Below, one piece after another: positions 13,896 through 21,956 of a stretch of 24,984 nucleotides of DNA (positions are counted from its first letter, which is position 1; the number at the start of each line of letters is the position of its first letter). The DNA comes from Enterocloster bolteae. Its GTDB lineage: Bacteria > Bacillota_A > Clostridia > Lachnospirales > Lachnospiraceae. The position numbers and the translations under genes were made by a program. Location: assembly GCA_021769025.1 (NCBI GenBank), contig JAETTS010000004.1, positions 1-24,984 on the forward strand. Direction: 5' to 3'. The notes below the pieces were generated by a model. The model was given only the letters and a program-made list of their open reading frames with translations, had not been told where the DNA came from and searched no databases.

Positions 13896-15272
13896 ATGAT
13901 GAAAAGAAGATTAATGGCGGTTATGTCGGCTGCGGCAGTTATGGCAGCTGCTCTCACGGGATGCGGTTCCCAGAGCCAGGGTGGCGGCCAAGGAGGAAAT
14001 GGGGGGGCTGCCAATGTGCCTACAGAACCATTTGGCGATACCATCAAGTATGATCCGGCTGTGGCCATCAATGACGGCAAAGACATTAGCATTGAACTGT
14101 GGGAGTGGGGAAGCGATGAGCTGTTCCAGCAGGTGATCGATGGCTACTGTGCCATTCATCCCAATGTAAGCATCAAGCTGGTGAATAATCCATGGGAGGA
14201 TTACTGGACCAAACTTCCTCTGGCACTGGACGGCAGCAACGGGCCGGCGCTTTTCAATGTACATAACAGCTACCACGAGAACCTGATCAACTACATGGCT
14301 CCTCTGGAGATTCCTCTTGAGGATCTGGAAGCAGACTTTACCGGTGTGGAAGCCCATGTGATTGACGGAAAGGTTTACTACATTGACTATGGTATGATGA
14401 CTGGTTCCGTATACTACAACAAGGATATGTGGGAGGCAGCAGGGCTTACAGAAGCCGATATCCCTAAGACATGGGATGAGATGCGGGAAGTGGCCAAGAA
14501 GCTGACCATCAAGGAAGGGGATAAACTGATTCAGGCAGGACTGAATTTCAATGATGACTTCCATCAGAATTACCTTCTGGGACTGAATTACCAGCTGGGC
14601 GAGAATCTGTTCCTGGAAGATGGCAGAACCCCCAATGTGACATGCGATGCCATGAAGCAGGTGATGCAGATGCTGGTGGATATGTATAAAGTGGACGGCG
14701 TGGGCTCCGAGAACTTTGGAGAGAAAGGTTCCGACAGCTTTGGACAGGGACAGTCTGCCATGGTTATCCAGTGGGGGCATTACTACAATACTCTGAATAC
14801 CACATGGACGGATATCAACTTCGGCGTATTTGAGATTCCTACTTTTGACGGCAATCCTTATGCATACAACCGCTACAACGGCGAGTCTACCTTTGGTATC
14901 AACAAGAATGCAGCAGCTGACCAGCAGGCCGTGGCTCAGGACTTTGTAAAATACTTCCTGGCCAATGACGAGGCGCAGATCGCGTTTAACCTGGCTATGA
15001 GTACTTTCCCGGCTAAGAAATCTCTGGCAGACAGCCAGGAGATTATGCAGAACCCGTCCTTAAGCGTACTGGCAGAGCACATTGACCACTACATCTGGCC
15101 AGGTCCTATGCCTTCCACGGTAGAGACTTCCTTAAAGACAGCAGGACAGGATATCTTCTTCAACGGTGTGGATATTGACACTGCATTAAATGCGGCTCAG
15201 GAAAATATTATCCGCGATATGAAGAGCAGCACATTCCAGTCTGTAGAGCATTTGTATAAGTACGCCAAGTAA
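13896..15272 (+). CDS. ABC sugar transporter, solute-binding lipoprotein
   Basis: A 458-residue extracellular binding protein (family 1, MalE-like). A short basic start and hydrophobic stretch lead to the lipobox LTGC at 20-23, so it is tethered outside the membrane by lipid on Cys23. A Gly/Gln-rich linker follows. The mature part shows the usual order, including IELWEWG, FNVHNSYHENL, GSVYYNKDMWEAAGL, PKTWDEMREVAKKL and NGESTFGINKNA. Three tandem starts exist (GTG 13893, ATG 13896, ATG 13899). The first ATG is chosen because it lies 8 bases from GGAGG (13883-13887). It is the first gene of the operon and the sugar captured is not identifiable, though the linked GH31 enzyme suggests an alpha-linked oligosaccharide. 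Confidence 0.93.
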   Translation: MMKRRLMAVMSAAAVMAAALTGCGSQSQGGGQGGNGGAANVPTEPFGDTIKYDPAVAINDGKDISIELWEWGSDELFQQVIDGYCAIHPNVSIKLVNNPWEDYWTKLPLALDGSNGPALFNVHNSYHENLINYMAPLEIPLEDLEADFTGVEAHVIDGKVYYIDYGMMTGSVYYNKDMWEAAGLTEADIPKTWDEMREVAKKLTIKEGDKLIQAGLNFNDDFHQNYLLGLNYQLGENLFLEDGRTPNVTCDAMKQVMQMLVDMYKVDGVGSENFGEKGSDSFGQGQSAMVIQWGHYYNTLNTTWTDINFGVFEIPTFDGNPYAYNRYNGESTFGINKNAAADQQAVAQDFVKYFLANDEAQIAFNLAMSTFPAKKSLADSQEIMQNPSLSVLAEHIDHYIWPGPMPSTVETSLKTAGQDIFFNGVDIDTALNAAQENIIRDMKSSTFQSVEHLYKYAK

Positions 15273-15356
15273 TTGGGGATCAGATATAAATGGGGATTCT
15301 TAAAGAGACTTCATGCTGGCATGGGGATGGTTGGCCCTGGCGGTAAAGGAAAAGAA

Positions 15357-15401
15357 GCCTTGCTGGCAGCAGCAAAGCAGAAAGGCAGCCTTGCTGACAG
15401 C
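15357..15401 (+). repeat. Direct repeat/hairpin in the spacer between binding protein and permease
   Basis: GCCTTGCTGGCAGC (15357-15370) recurs with one change at 15388-15401. CAGCAA in the first copy region can pair with TTGCTG in the second, giving a hairpin. The spacer of 195 bp (15273-15467) has no ribosome-binding site or gene of its own until the GGGGG before 15468. Such hairpins often protect the binding-protein mRNA and lower permease expression, which is inference here. Confidence 0.4.
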
Positions 15402-15467
15402 GACAAAATAGCGGTGCCTGCGTGGAAGTCTCCGGGAATCCATCTGAATAAAAAGGGGGAACGAAAT

Positions 15468-16346
15468 ATGTTTACAAAATCGCATCCTTTGCAGAGCAAA
15501 AGCGAAATTATTCTGCGCAATATTGTTGTTATCGGTATGATTCTATTTTTTGGTATCTTTTTAATCATTCCTATCGGCATTGCATTTGCAGGAAGCTTTC
15601 ATGAGTGGAATCCTCTCAGCGGAACCTACCGTTTCCTTGGTATAGACAATTACAAGGAAGTTATCATGAGTCCCCTGTTCTGGACTTCTCTGTGGAACAC
15701 GGTGATCTTCTCGGTGGTGGTTATTATATTCCGCGTGGGGCTGGGCTTGGCGATTGCCTACGCCATCCATTCCGCCCTTGTGAATTTCAAAAGCTTTTTC
15801 CGTTCCGTTTTTTACATGCCGGTGGTAACGCCTATGGTGGCGGTTGCATTCGTGTGGAAGTTTATGTACAATCCCCAGATCGGTACCATCAACCAGCTTC
15901 TGGGATTGGATGTCAACTGGCTGATGAATCCCAAGACGGCTCTGGCAGCAGTGATTATCATGACCATCTGGAAGGATTTCGGTTATGCGGTGGTTATGTT
16001 TATGGCAGGTCTTTTCTCCCTTCCGGCAGATGCCCTGGAGGCAGCCAAGGTGGATGGGGCCAACGCCTGGCAGAATTTCCGTTACATTACGTTTCCGCTG
16101 TTAAAGCCAATGACGTTGTTCGTCACCATTACGTCCATCATTTCTTACATTCAGGCATATGTACAGATCCTGATTATGACGGAGGGCGGACCGGGAACGG
16201 CCACTTACCTGTCTTCCTACATTATCTATGATGAGGCTTTTGTGAAGTATAATTTTGGATATGCGTCGGCATTGTCCTTTGTATTGTTTGTGATTACGGC
16301 TGGATTTACCTGGTTATCCTTCCGGGTTTCCGGAACCGAAGAATAG
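15468..16346 (+). CDS. ABC sugar transporter permease 1 (MalF/UgpA-like)
   Basis: A 292-residue integral membrane protein with six predicted hydrophobic segments, the first at about 22-42 (NIVVIGMILFFGIFLIIPIG). The cytoplasmic EAA loop that contacts the ATPase is EAAKVDGANAWQNFRYITFP, starting at Glu191. The ATG at 15468 has GGGGG 8 bases upstream. The frame is open back to the previous stop, but the extra 65 codons have no ribosome-binding site and are Lys/Gly-rich without homology features, so they are treated as untranslated. The next gene begins 9 bases after this stop, so the two permeases form the usual heterodimer. Confidence 0.92.
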   Translation: MFTKSHPLQSKSEIILRNIVVIGMILFFGIFLIIPIGIAFAGSFHEWNPLSGTYRFLGIDNYKEVIMSPLFWTSLWNTVIFSVVVIIFRVGLGLAIAYAIHSALVNFKSFFRSVFYMPVVTPMVAVAFVWKFMYNPQIGTINQLLGLDVNWLMNPKTALAAVIIMTIWKDFGYAVVMFMAGLFSLPADALEAAKVDGANAWQNFRYITFPLLKPMTLFVTITSIISYIQAYVQILIMTEGGPGTATYLSSYIIYDEAFVKYNFGYASALSFVLFVITAGFTWLSFRVSGTEE

Positions 16347-16355
16347 GAGGGCGCT

Positions 16356-17177
16356 ATGAGAAGGAAAGTATATACCATAACATTGAATGTGATACTGCTT
16401 TTACTGGGAATCATCACCGTATATCCTTTTGTCTGGATGCTGTTTTCTTCCTTTAAGGTGAATAAGGAGATCATGGCTCTGGAGCAGCACCTTTTACCCC
16501 AGGTATTTACTGTGGAGAACTACATCAACATGAACGCCCGGTTTAACTTCATGCGGTTCTTTGCAAACAGCTTGCTGGTTACCATTGTAATTACTCTGGC
16601 TGTGATTTATACTAGTACCATCTGCGGCTTTGTGTTAAGCAAATATAAGTTTAAAGGCAGGGAGCTTTTGTTTGGCTTCGTGCTCAGCACCATGATGATT
16701 CCGTGGTGTGTTACCATTATCCCCAAGTACTCCATGATTCAGAAGTTCGGATGGCTGGACAGCTATAAGGCCCTGATTATTCCGGCTATGTTCAGCGGGT
16801 TTGGTATCTTTAACATGAAACAGCATATTGCCACCCTGCCGGATGAGATTCTGGAGGCAGCCAGGATTGACGGAGCCAATGAGTTTTTTATTTTCCACCG
16901 GATTATCTTCCCCATGGCGAAAAACGGAATTTCCAGTATTGCCATCTTCCAGTTTTTGTGGGCCTGGGAGGATTATCTGTGGCCTTACCTGATTATCAGT
17001 ACCAAGGAAAAACAGCTTTTGGCAGTGGGGCTTAAGATGTTCAGCGGCCAGTATTCCACGGATTACGGCGCATTGTTTGCGGCTACGGCCATCTCGATTA
17101 TTCCGGTATTGTTAATCTACATTATCTTCCAGAAGCAGTTTATCGCAGGTGTGGCATCGGCGGCTGTGAAAGGATGA
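16356..17177 (+). CDS. ABC sugar transporter permease 2 (MalG/UgpE-like)
   Basis: A 273-residue membrane protein with six hydrophobic segments. The N-terminus VYPFVWMLFSSFK is typical of MalG-type permeases, and the EAA loop EAARIDGANEFFIFHRIIFP starts at Glu167. AGGAGGG lies 5 bases before ATG. It pairs with the permease just upstream. No ABC ATPase follows, so the transporter probably relies on a shared multitask ATPase (MsmX/UgpC type) encoded elsewhere, as many Firmicutes CUT1 systems do. Confidence 0.93.
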   Translation: MRRKVYTITLNVILLLLGIITVYPFVWMLFSSFKVNKEIMALEQHLLPQVFTVENYINMNARFNFMRFFANSLLVTIVITLAVIYTSTICGFVLSKYKFKGRELLFGFVLSTMMIPWCVTIIPKYSMIQKFGWLDSYKALIIPAMFSGFGIFNMKQHIATLPDEILEAARIDGANEFFIFHRIIFPMAKNGISSIAIFQFLWAWEDYLWPYLIISTKEKQLLAVGLKMFSGQYSTDYGALFAATAISIIPVLLIYIIFQKQFIAGVASAAVKG

Positions 17178-17290
17178 CATAGGACGGCGGTTTCGGGCTG
17201 TCTGCAGGTGCTGGATGGGCTGGGACTTGACGGCGGTATGGACAGACACGGCGGCTATATTGACTTAAATTTAAGGAGAGAATCAAGGAT
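17178..17290 (+). other. Spacer before the GH31 gene
   Basis: A 113-bp GC-richer gap with three copies of ACGGCGG and a possible TGTCTG/CAGACA pairing. AAGGAGAG at 17273-17280 is the ribosome-binding site of the GH31 gene. There is no promoter or terminator, consistent with operon read-through. Confidence 0.4.
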
Positions 17291-19693
17291 ATGAAGGACA
17301 TTTACAGGATTGCCATGGGGCCTCAGGCGCAGGAGGAGAACCAGGTTAAAGGACAAAAATACAGGATTACCATGCTGACGGAGGGGCTGGTTCGGCTGGA
17401 GTACAGCCAGGACGGGGTGTTTGAAGACAGGGGAACTCAGACGGTTCTGTATCGGGATTTTCCGAAGACAGAGTACCGGGTGGTGCCCACTGAGGACGGA
17501 ATCGAGATTCATACTTCCCGTGTCCACTTAATGTATAATGAAAAGGAATTTTCTAAAAACGGCCTTAGCATCCAGGTAAAGGGCAATATAAGCCCTTACC
17601 ACAGCATATGGCGCTATGGAGAGGAAATCCGCGATTTGAAGGGGACGGCCAGGACGCTGGATGAGGCGGATGGGGCCATCGATTTGGAACATGGCATTCA
17701 ATCTTTTTTTGGGTATTCGGTCATTGATGACAGCCGGTCTCAGATATTGCTTGAGGATGGATGGATACAGCCCCGGAAGGAGGGAGTCCAGGATCTTTAT
17801 TTCTTTGGATACGGCCATGATTATAAGGAAGCACTGAAGGATTTTTACTATCTGTGTGGAAAAACGCCTATGATTCCCCGTTATGCTCTGGGCAACTGGT
17901 GGAGCCGCTTTTACTCTTATACAGAAGAATCTTATCTGGAGCTGATGGATCAGTTTGATAAGGAAAATATCCCCCTTACAGTGGCAGTCATTGACACAGA
18001 TTGGCATTTGGTGGATATTGATCCTAAATATGGAAGCAGCTGGACCGGATATACCTGGAACCGGGAATTTTTCCCAGATCCGGCCCGGTTTCTAAAGAAA
18101 CTTCATGATAGAGGAATGAGGGTAACTCTGAATGTACATCCGGCAGATGGAGTCCGGGCCTATGAGGAGATGTATGAGGATATAGCAAAGCATCTGGGAG
18201 TGGATACTTCAAAGGGAGATCCTGTCAACTGTGACCCGGCCAACCCAGATTTTATGGAAGCTTATTTTACATACCTTCATCATCCCATGGAGAAAGAAGG
18301 CGTGGATTTTTGGTGGATTGACTGGCAGCAGGGAAGCAGTTGCAAGGTGGAAGGCCTGGATCCTCTGTGGATCATGAATCACTACCACTTCCTGGACAAT
18401 GGGAGAGATGGAAAGCGGCCCATGACCTTCTCGCGATATGCAGGGCCGGGAAGCCACCGGTATCCGATTGGATTTTCGGGAGATACGATCATTAATTGGG
18501 AATCCTTGGACTTTCAGCCGTATTTTACAGCCAATGCTTCCAACATCGGATATGGCTGGTGGAGCCATGATATCGGCGGCCATATGCAGGGATATAAAAA
18601 TGATGAACTGACTGCAAGGTGGACTCAGCTTGGTGTCTATTCTCCTATTTTAAGGCTTCACAGCTCCAAGAGTGAATTTAATGGAAAGGAGCCCTGGAGG
18701 TTTAAGCAGGAGACCAGGCAGGCTATGGGAGAGGCTTTGAGGGAGCGGCACCGAATGATCCCCTATCTTTATTCCATGAATTACCGGAATTATAAAGAAG
18801 ATCTGCCGGTTGTCTGTCCCATGTATTATGAGAATCCGGAAGAGAGAGAAGCTTACACGGTTCCCAATCAGTACTATTTTGGAAGTGAGATGATCGCAGC
18901 GCCTGTGACATCTCCCAGGATTTCCGGTTTGAACGTAAGCTGCACAAAGGTCTGGCTTCCGGAGGGGATCTGGTATGACATCTATACTGGCATGATGTAT
19001 GAGGGAGGCAGAAAAATGGATATGTACCGGGATTTAAGCAGTATTCCGGTACTGGCAAAGGCAGGGGGAATCGTGCCGTTTACCAAGGAAATCTCTGCTT
19101 CTTCAGCGGTAAGCAATCCAAGCTCTCTGTGGATCCGGGTTTTTGCAGGAGCGAATGGCAGTTTTGTTCTCTATGAGGATGACAATGAGACCTGCGGATA
19201 TAAGGAAGATATCTGTGTAAAGACGCATATGACATATACGGAAGGGGAGACGGATGTATTCGTTATTCATCCAGCAAAAGGAGAGGTTTCTCTGATTCCG
19301 GAAAAAAGAACGTATCAAGTGGAACTTACAGGATTTTCCCAAGAGGCTGCCGGACAGGTGGAGGTGAAGCTTGACGGACAGCTTAAGACTGAGGATCAGG
19401 TAGCAGTTGCGTACAAGAAGGAGACTCAGGCTGTGGAAGTGACGGTTAAGGATGTGGATATCACAGGCTGTCTGGAGATTTCTGTAAACAGTAAGAGCAG
19501 GACCAGAGATAACCAAGTAGAGGAACGGATTTTTCAGTTCCTCAATCAGGCGGAGATTGGCTTTGAATGGAAGGATGCCATTTACCGTTTGGTTCAGAAA
19601 GGAAAACGGGTTCCAGTGCAGTTGGCACAGCTGCATGCTATGGGAATTGACAGGGATCTATATGGAGCACTGGAGGAGATTCTCACAGCATAA
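17291..19693 (+). CDS. Glycoside hydrolase family 31 alpha-glycosidase
   Basis: An 800-residue retaining alpha-glycosidase with no signal peptide, so it acts on imported sugar in the cytosol. Order: an N-terminal beta-rich domain (about 1-190), then a catalytic barrel from about 195 (MIPRYALGNWWSR). WWIDWQQG carries the nucleophile Asp344, GFSGDT the probable acid/base Asp398, and WWSHDIGGH is at 423-431. Beta-sandwich and DUF5110-like domains follow (about 560-720), then a helical tail. The nucleophile motif differs from the WxDMNE form of classical alpha-glucosidases and alpha-xylosidases, so it belongs to another GH31 subgroup and its substrate is uncertain. It closes the LacI-regulated operon. 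Confidence 0.92.
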   Translation: MKDIYRIAMGPQAQEENQVKGQKYRITMLTEGLVRLEYSQDGVFEDRGTQTVLYRDFPKTEYRVVPTEDGIEIHTSRVHLMYNEKEFSKNGLSIQVKGNISPYHSIWRYGEEIRDLKGTARTLDEADGAIDLEHGIQSFFGYSVIDDSRSQILLEDGWIQPRKEGVQDLYFFGYGHDYKEALKDFYYLCGKTPMIPRYALGNWWSRFYSYTEESYLELMDQFDKENIPLTVAVIDTDWHLVDIDPKYGSSWTGYTWNREFFPDPARFLKKLHDRGMRVTLNVHPADGVRAYEEMYEDIAKHLGVDTSKGDPVNCDPANPDFMEAYFTYLHHPMEKEGVDFWWIDWQQGSSCKVEGLDPLWIMNHYHFLDNGRDGKRPMTFSRYAGPGSHRYPIGFSGDTIINWESLDFQPYFTANASNIGYGWWSHDIGGHMQGYKNDELTARWTQLGVYSPILRLHSSKSEFNGKEPWRFKQETRQAMGEALRERHRMIPYLYSMNYRNYKEDLPVVCPMYYENPEEREAYTVPNQYYFGSEMIAAPVTSPRISGLNVSCTKVWLPEGIWYDIYTGMMYEGGRKMDMYRDLSSIPVLAKAGGIVPFTKEISASSAVSNPSSLWIRVFAGANGSFVLYEDDNETCGYKEDICVKTHMTYTEGETDVFVIHPAKGEVSLIPEKRTYQVELTGFSQEAAGQVEVKLDGQLKTEDQVAVAYKKETQAVEVTVKDVDITGCLEISVNSKSRTRDNQVEERIFQFLNQAEIGFEWKDAIYRLVQKGKRVPVQLAQLHAMGIDRDLYGALEEILTA

Positions 19694-19760
19694 CAGAGGC
19701 GTGTTCCCAAATTGGATGAGATGAGGCGGTGACGGTCGCTGAAAGGAAAATAGATTGTGA

Positions 19761-19800
19761 AAAGGCGGGATTCCCTGAAGAGGGAGTCCTGCTTTTTGTT
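19761..19800 (+). terminator. Strong intrinsic terminator after the GH31 gene
   Basis: A 16-bp stem (19761-19776 with 19781-19796, including a few G-U pairs) around the loop GAAG, followed by TTTTTGTTT. It lies 68 bases past the GH31 stop and ends the sugar operon. Confidence 0.92.
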
Positions 19801-19889
19801 TGATGGGGCTCTGTACCGACAGGGAGAAAATGGACATCTGTGAACATAGCACTGGGAGCGGGCATGAGTGTGGAAGGGGGAGAAAGTAC

Positions 19890-19918
19890 TTGAAATAGCA
19901 GAAAAATTGAAGTACAAT
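19890..19918 (+). promoter_or_regulatory. Promoter of the small-protein/bioY/deacetylase genes
   Basis: TTGAAA (19890-19895), 17 bp, TACAAT (19913-19918): one mismatch in each box. The start would be near 19925, leaving an 80-nt leader with a CCAGCTGG palindrome (19953-19960). GTACCGACAG occurs both before the promoter (19813-19822) and in the leader (19976-19985). No BirA-type operator was recognised. Confidence 0.65.
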
Positions 19919-20005
19919 TTGAGTGTTGCATTGTGAAATTCCGGCTTTTTGTCCAGCTGGAATTGCCATAATGTCGTACCGACAGATATGAGCAGGGGGA
20001 GTGAT

Positions 20006-20221
20006 ATGTTTGGCAGGAAGAAAGTGACAGGGGCTTATGATAAAGAGAGCCAGAGTCCGGTGATCCGTTCCAGTATATGTACCGGGGAACGGGTGGCTGG
20101 ATTTAAAGATATCCATACCGGCAAATTCAAGGAAGTGATGGTTATCCGAACAGATAAAGATATGGAAGAATTTTTAAACAGATATGGTGTTTCTGTACAG
20201 GAGATTAAGAAAGAATGGTAG
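20006..20221 (+). CDS. Small conserved-looking protein upstream of bioY
   Basis: A 71-residue soluble protein starting MFGRKKVTGAYDKE, with a compact core SSICTGERVAGFKDIHTGKF and a C-terminal helix DKDMEEFLNRYGVSVQEIKKEW. No catalytic motif is recognised and no function can be given. The start at 20006 is preferred because GGGGGAG (19995-20001) lies just upstream; an in-frame ATG at 19949 has no ribosome-binding site. It is followed 52 bp later by bioY in the same transcription unit. Confidence 0.7.
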   Translation: MFGRKKVTGAYDKESQSPVIRSSICTGERVAGFKDIHTGKFKEVMVIRTDKDMEEFLNRYGVSVQEIKKEW

Positions 20222-20273
20222 GATGCCGTGGATCGGACGGTGAGGTTGTCTGATGCCGGAGTTAAGGAGAGGA

Positions 20274-20831
20274 ATGAAGAAACTGACGGCAAAAGATATG
20301 GCGCTTTGTGGATTATTTGCTGCACTGACCGGAGTGGGCGCTTTTATTAAAATCAGTATACCAATCCAGCCGTTTCCCATGCATTTTACGATGCAGCTTT
20401 TCTTTGTGTTGCTGGCAGGTTTTGTTCTGGGAAGCAGGAGAGCAGCCTTAAGCGTGGCAATTTACCTGTTGGTAGGGCTTTTGGGGATTCCTGTTTTTGC
20501 AGCAGGGGGAGGCCTGGCCTACCTGATACGCCCCACCTTTGGATTCCTTCTGGGATTTATTTTTGCAGCCTTGGTTACAGGAAGGCTCCGTGATGGAAAG
20601 AAAGGTGGCGTGAGGAGGAATCTGTTTGCCGCATTCTGGGGAATGATGGCATACTATTTTTGTGGAGTAATATATTTTTATGTAATCAGTAATTACGTGA
20701 TCTCCATGCCAGTGACATGGAAGGTAGTGATTGTCAACTGCTTTCTCATCACTGTGGCGGAAGATCTTGTCTTGTGCGCTCTGGCGTCTGTGGCTGCGAA
20801 ACGTCTGTGGCGGGCTGTGGAGTGGGAGTAG
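20274..20831 (+). CDS. bioY: BioY, biotin ECF-transporter S component
   Basis: A 185-residue membrane protein with about six hydrophobic segments. BioY binds biotin and works with the shared EcfA/EcfT module. Family landmarks: KLTAKDMALCGLFAALTGVG, ISIPIQPFPMHFTMQLFFVLLAG, LGSRRAALSVAIYLLVGLLGIPVFAAGGG and RPTFGFLLGF. AAGGAGAGG lies about 5 bases before the ATG at 20274; the earlier in-frame start at 20253 lacks such a site. No ecfA or ecfT gene is nearby, so the energising module must be elsewhere. The next gene begins 45 bp downstream. Confidence 0.93.
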   Translation: MKKLTAKDMALCGLFAALTGVGAFIKISIPIQPFPMHFTMQLFFVLLAGFVLGSRRAALSVAIYLLVGLLGIPVFAAGGGLAYLIRPTFGFLLGFIFAALVTGRLRDGKKGGVRRNLFAAFWGMMAYYFCGVIYFYVISNYVISMPVTWKVVIVNCFLITVAEDLVLCALASVAAKRLWRAVEWE

Positions 20832-20876
20832 AAGCAAGTGGTTTTTGGAAGGCTTGAACAAAAGAAGGGAGATACT

Positions 20877-21956
20877 ATGAAGAAAAAGAAGATTATGGCC
20901 GTGGTGGCTGCTATGCTTTTGGGGAGCAGTTTTTCGGCGTGGGCAGCTCCGCAGCTTATGACTGATGGCGCAATGTTTGATGCGGAATGGTATCGGCAGC
21001 AGAATCCGGACGTGAATGCGGCATTTCCGGCAGATGCATCTCCGGAAGTGTTTTATCAGCATTATATTACATATGGCGCGAAGGAAGGCAGATTGCCATA
21101 TGAGGGAGCACCTAAGGCGGAAGGAACCGAAAATGGAACGTCTGCGGAGGGGATACCGGCGGAAGAGACCGGAACGGAAGGAGTGCCGGAACAAGGAGCC
21201 GGAACGGAAGGAATGCCGGAACAGGGAGCCGGAACAGAAGGAATGCCGGAACAGGGAACTGGAACGGAAGGAATGCCGGCAGAAGGAAGTGGGACAGATA
21301 GTATGCCGGCAGAAGGAACGGTTTCTGAGACAGCGGGACGGGTGATTGATCCTTCAAGGCCTATGGTGGCATTGACTTTTGACGACGGGCCTTTTGCACC
21401 TGTTGGGAACCAGATTATGGATTGCTTAGCCCAGTACGGAGGAAAGGCTACTTTTTACGTAGTAGGAAACCGTTGCGGGGCTTACAGAGAAGAGATGCAG
21501 CGGATGGTGGCGGAAGGCCATGAGATCGGCAATCATACGTACAGTCATAAGTATCTTCAGAAGTTGGGAGCAGCAGAGATTCAGAGCCAGATTCAGAAAG
21601 GCAGCGAAGCCATTCAGGCAACGGCAGGAGTTGCGCCGGCGACGGTCAGACTTCCGGGAGGCAACAAGAATGCAACGGTTCTGGCTAATGTGAACGCACC
21701 TATGATCATGTGGAGCATTGACACATTAGACTGGAAGACAAAAAATACTGCAAACACAGTAAGTGCAGTACTTGGTGCCATACGGGACGGAGATATTGTA
21801 TTGATGCATGAGTTGTATGGTGCCACTGGAAATGCTGCCGTTCAGATCATCCCGGCTCTGGTGGAGCAGGGATATCAGCTGGTGACAGTCAGTGAATTGG
21901 CACAGTATCGCGGTGGGCTGGAGAGCGGAAAGGTATATTATAGCTTCCGGCCGTGA
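20877..21956 (+). CDS. Secreted polysaccharide deacetylase (CE4/NodB) with repeat linker
   Basis: A 359-residue exported protein: signal peptide (1-23, ending AWA), then a short surface module at 33-74 (FDAEWYRQQNPDVNAAF...FYQHYITYGAKEGRLP), a repeat linker at 89-148, and a NodB domain at about 160-345. Catalytic motifs are present: TFDDGP with Asp169 and Asp170, NHTYSH with metal ligands His220 and His224, RLPGG at 258-262, DTLDW at 282-286, and LMHE with His311. Such enzymes remove acetyl groups from peptidoglycan or other GlcNAc polymers outside the cell. Motif 3 reads RLPGG rather than the common RPPYG. AAGGGAG lies 5 bases before ATG. The 3' end overlaps the convergent membrane-protein gene by 19 bases. 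Confidence 0.9.
   Translation: MKKKKIMAVVAAMLLGSSFSAWAAPQLMTDGAMFDAEWYRQQNPDVNAAFPADASPEVFYQHYITYGAKEGRLPYEGAPKAEGTENGTSAEGIPAEETGTEGVPEQGAGTEGMPEQGAGTEGMPEQGTGTEGMPAEGSGTDSMPAEGTVSETAGRVIDPSRPMVALTFDDGPFAPVGNQIMDCLAQYGGKATFYVVGNRCGAYREEMQRMVAEGHEIGNHTYSHKYLQKLGAAEIQSQIQKGSEAIQATAGVAPATVRLPGGNKNATVLANVNAPMIMWSIDTLDWKTKNTANTVSAVLGAIRDGDIVLMHELYGATGNAAVQIIPALVEQGYQLVTVSELAQYRGGLESGKVYYSFRP
21141..21320 (+). repeat. 30-bp tandem repeats in the deacetylase linker
   Basis: Five units of exactly 30 bp begin at 21171, 21201, 21231, 21261 and 21291, encoding GTEGxPxxGx decapeptides (GTEGMPEQGA type). Units 1-3 are nearly identical, and units 4-5 diverge in the same way (GMPAEG, SMPAEG). A further degenerate unit precedes at 21141. 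The length keeps the frame, so copy-number change would only lengthen or shorten the acidic linker. Confidence 0.9.

Noticed and set aside
13911..14780. Minus-strand open frame (289 codons) within the binding-protein gene
   Set aside because: A shadow of a clear lipoprotein gene, with no ribosome-binding site.
15273..15467. N-terminal extension of permease 1 starting at a TTG
   Set aside because: No ribosome-binding site; the extension is not membrane-like, and the ATG at 15468 has a good site and normal permease length.
19813..19985. GTACCGACAG repeated either side of the bioY-unit promoter
   Set aside because: A 10-bp match over 160 bases with no symmetry; could be chance, so kept only as a note under the promoter.
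20448..21194. Minus-strand open frame across bioY and the deacetylase
   Set aside because: Antisense to two well-supported genes, with a biased composition and no start signal.
21016..21345. Second open frame (109 codons) over the deacetylase repeats
   Set aside because: It stays open because the repeat length is a multiple of three; no start signal and a very basic repetitive translation.
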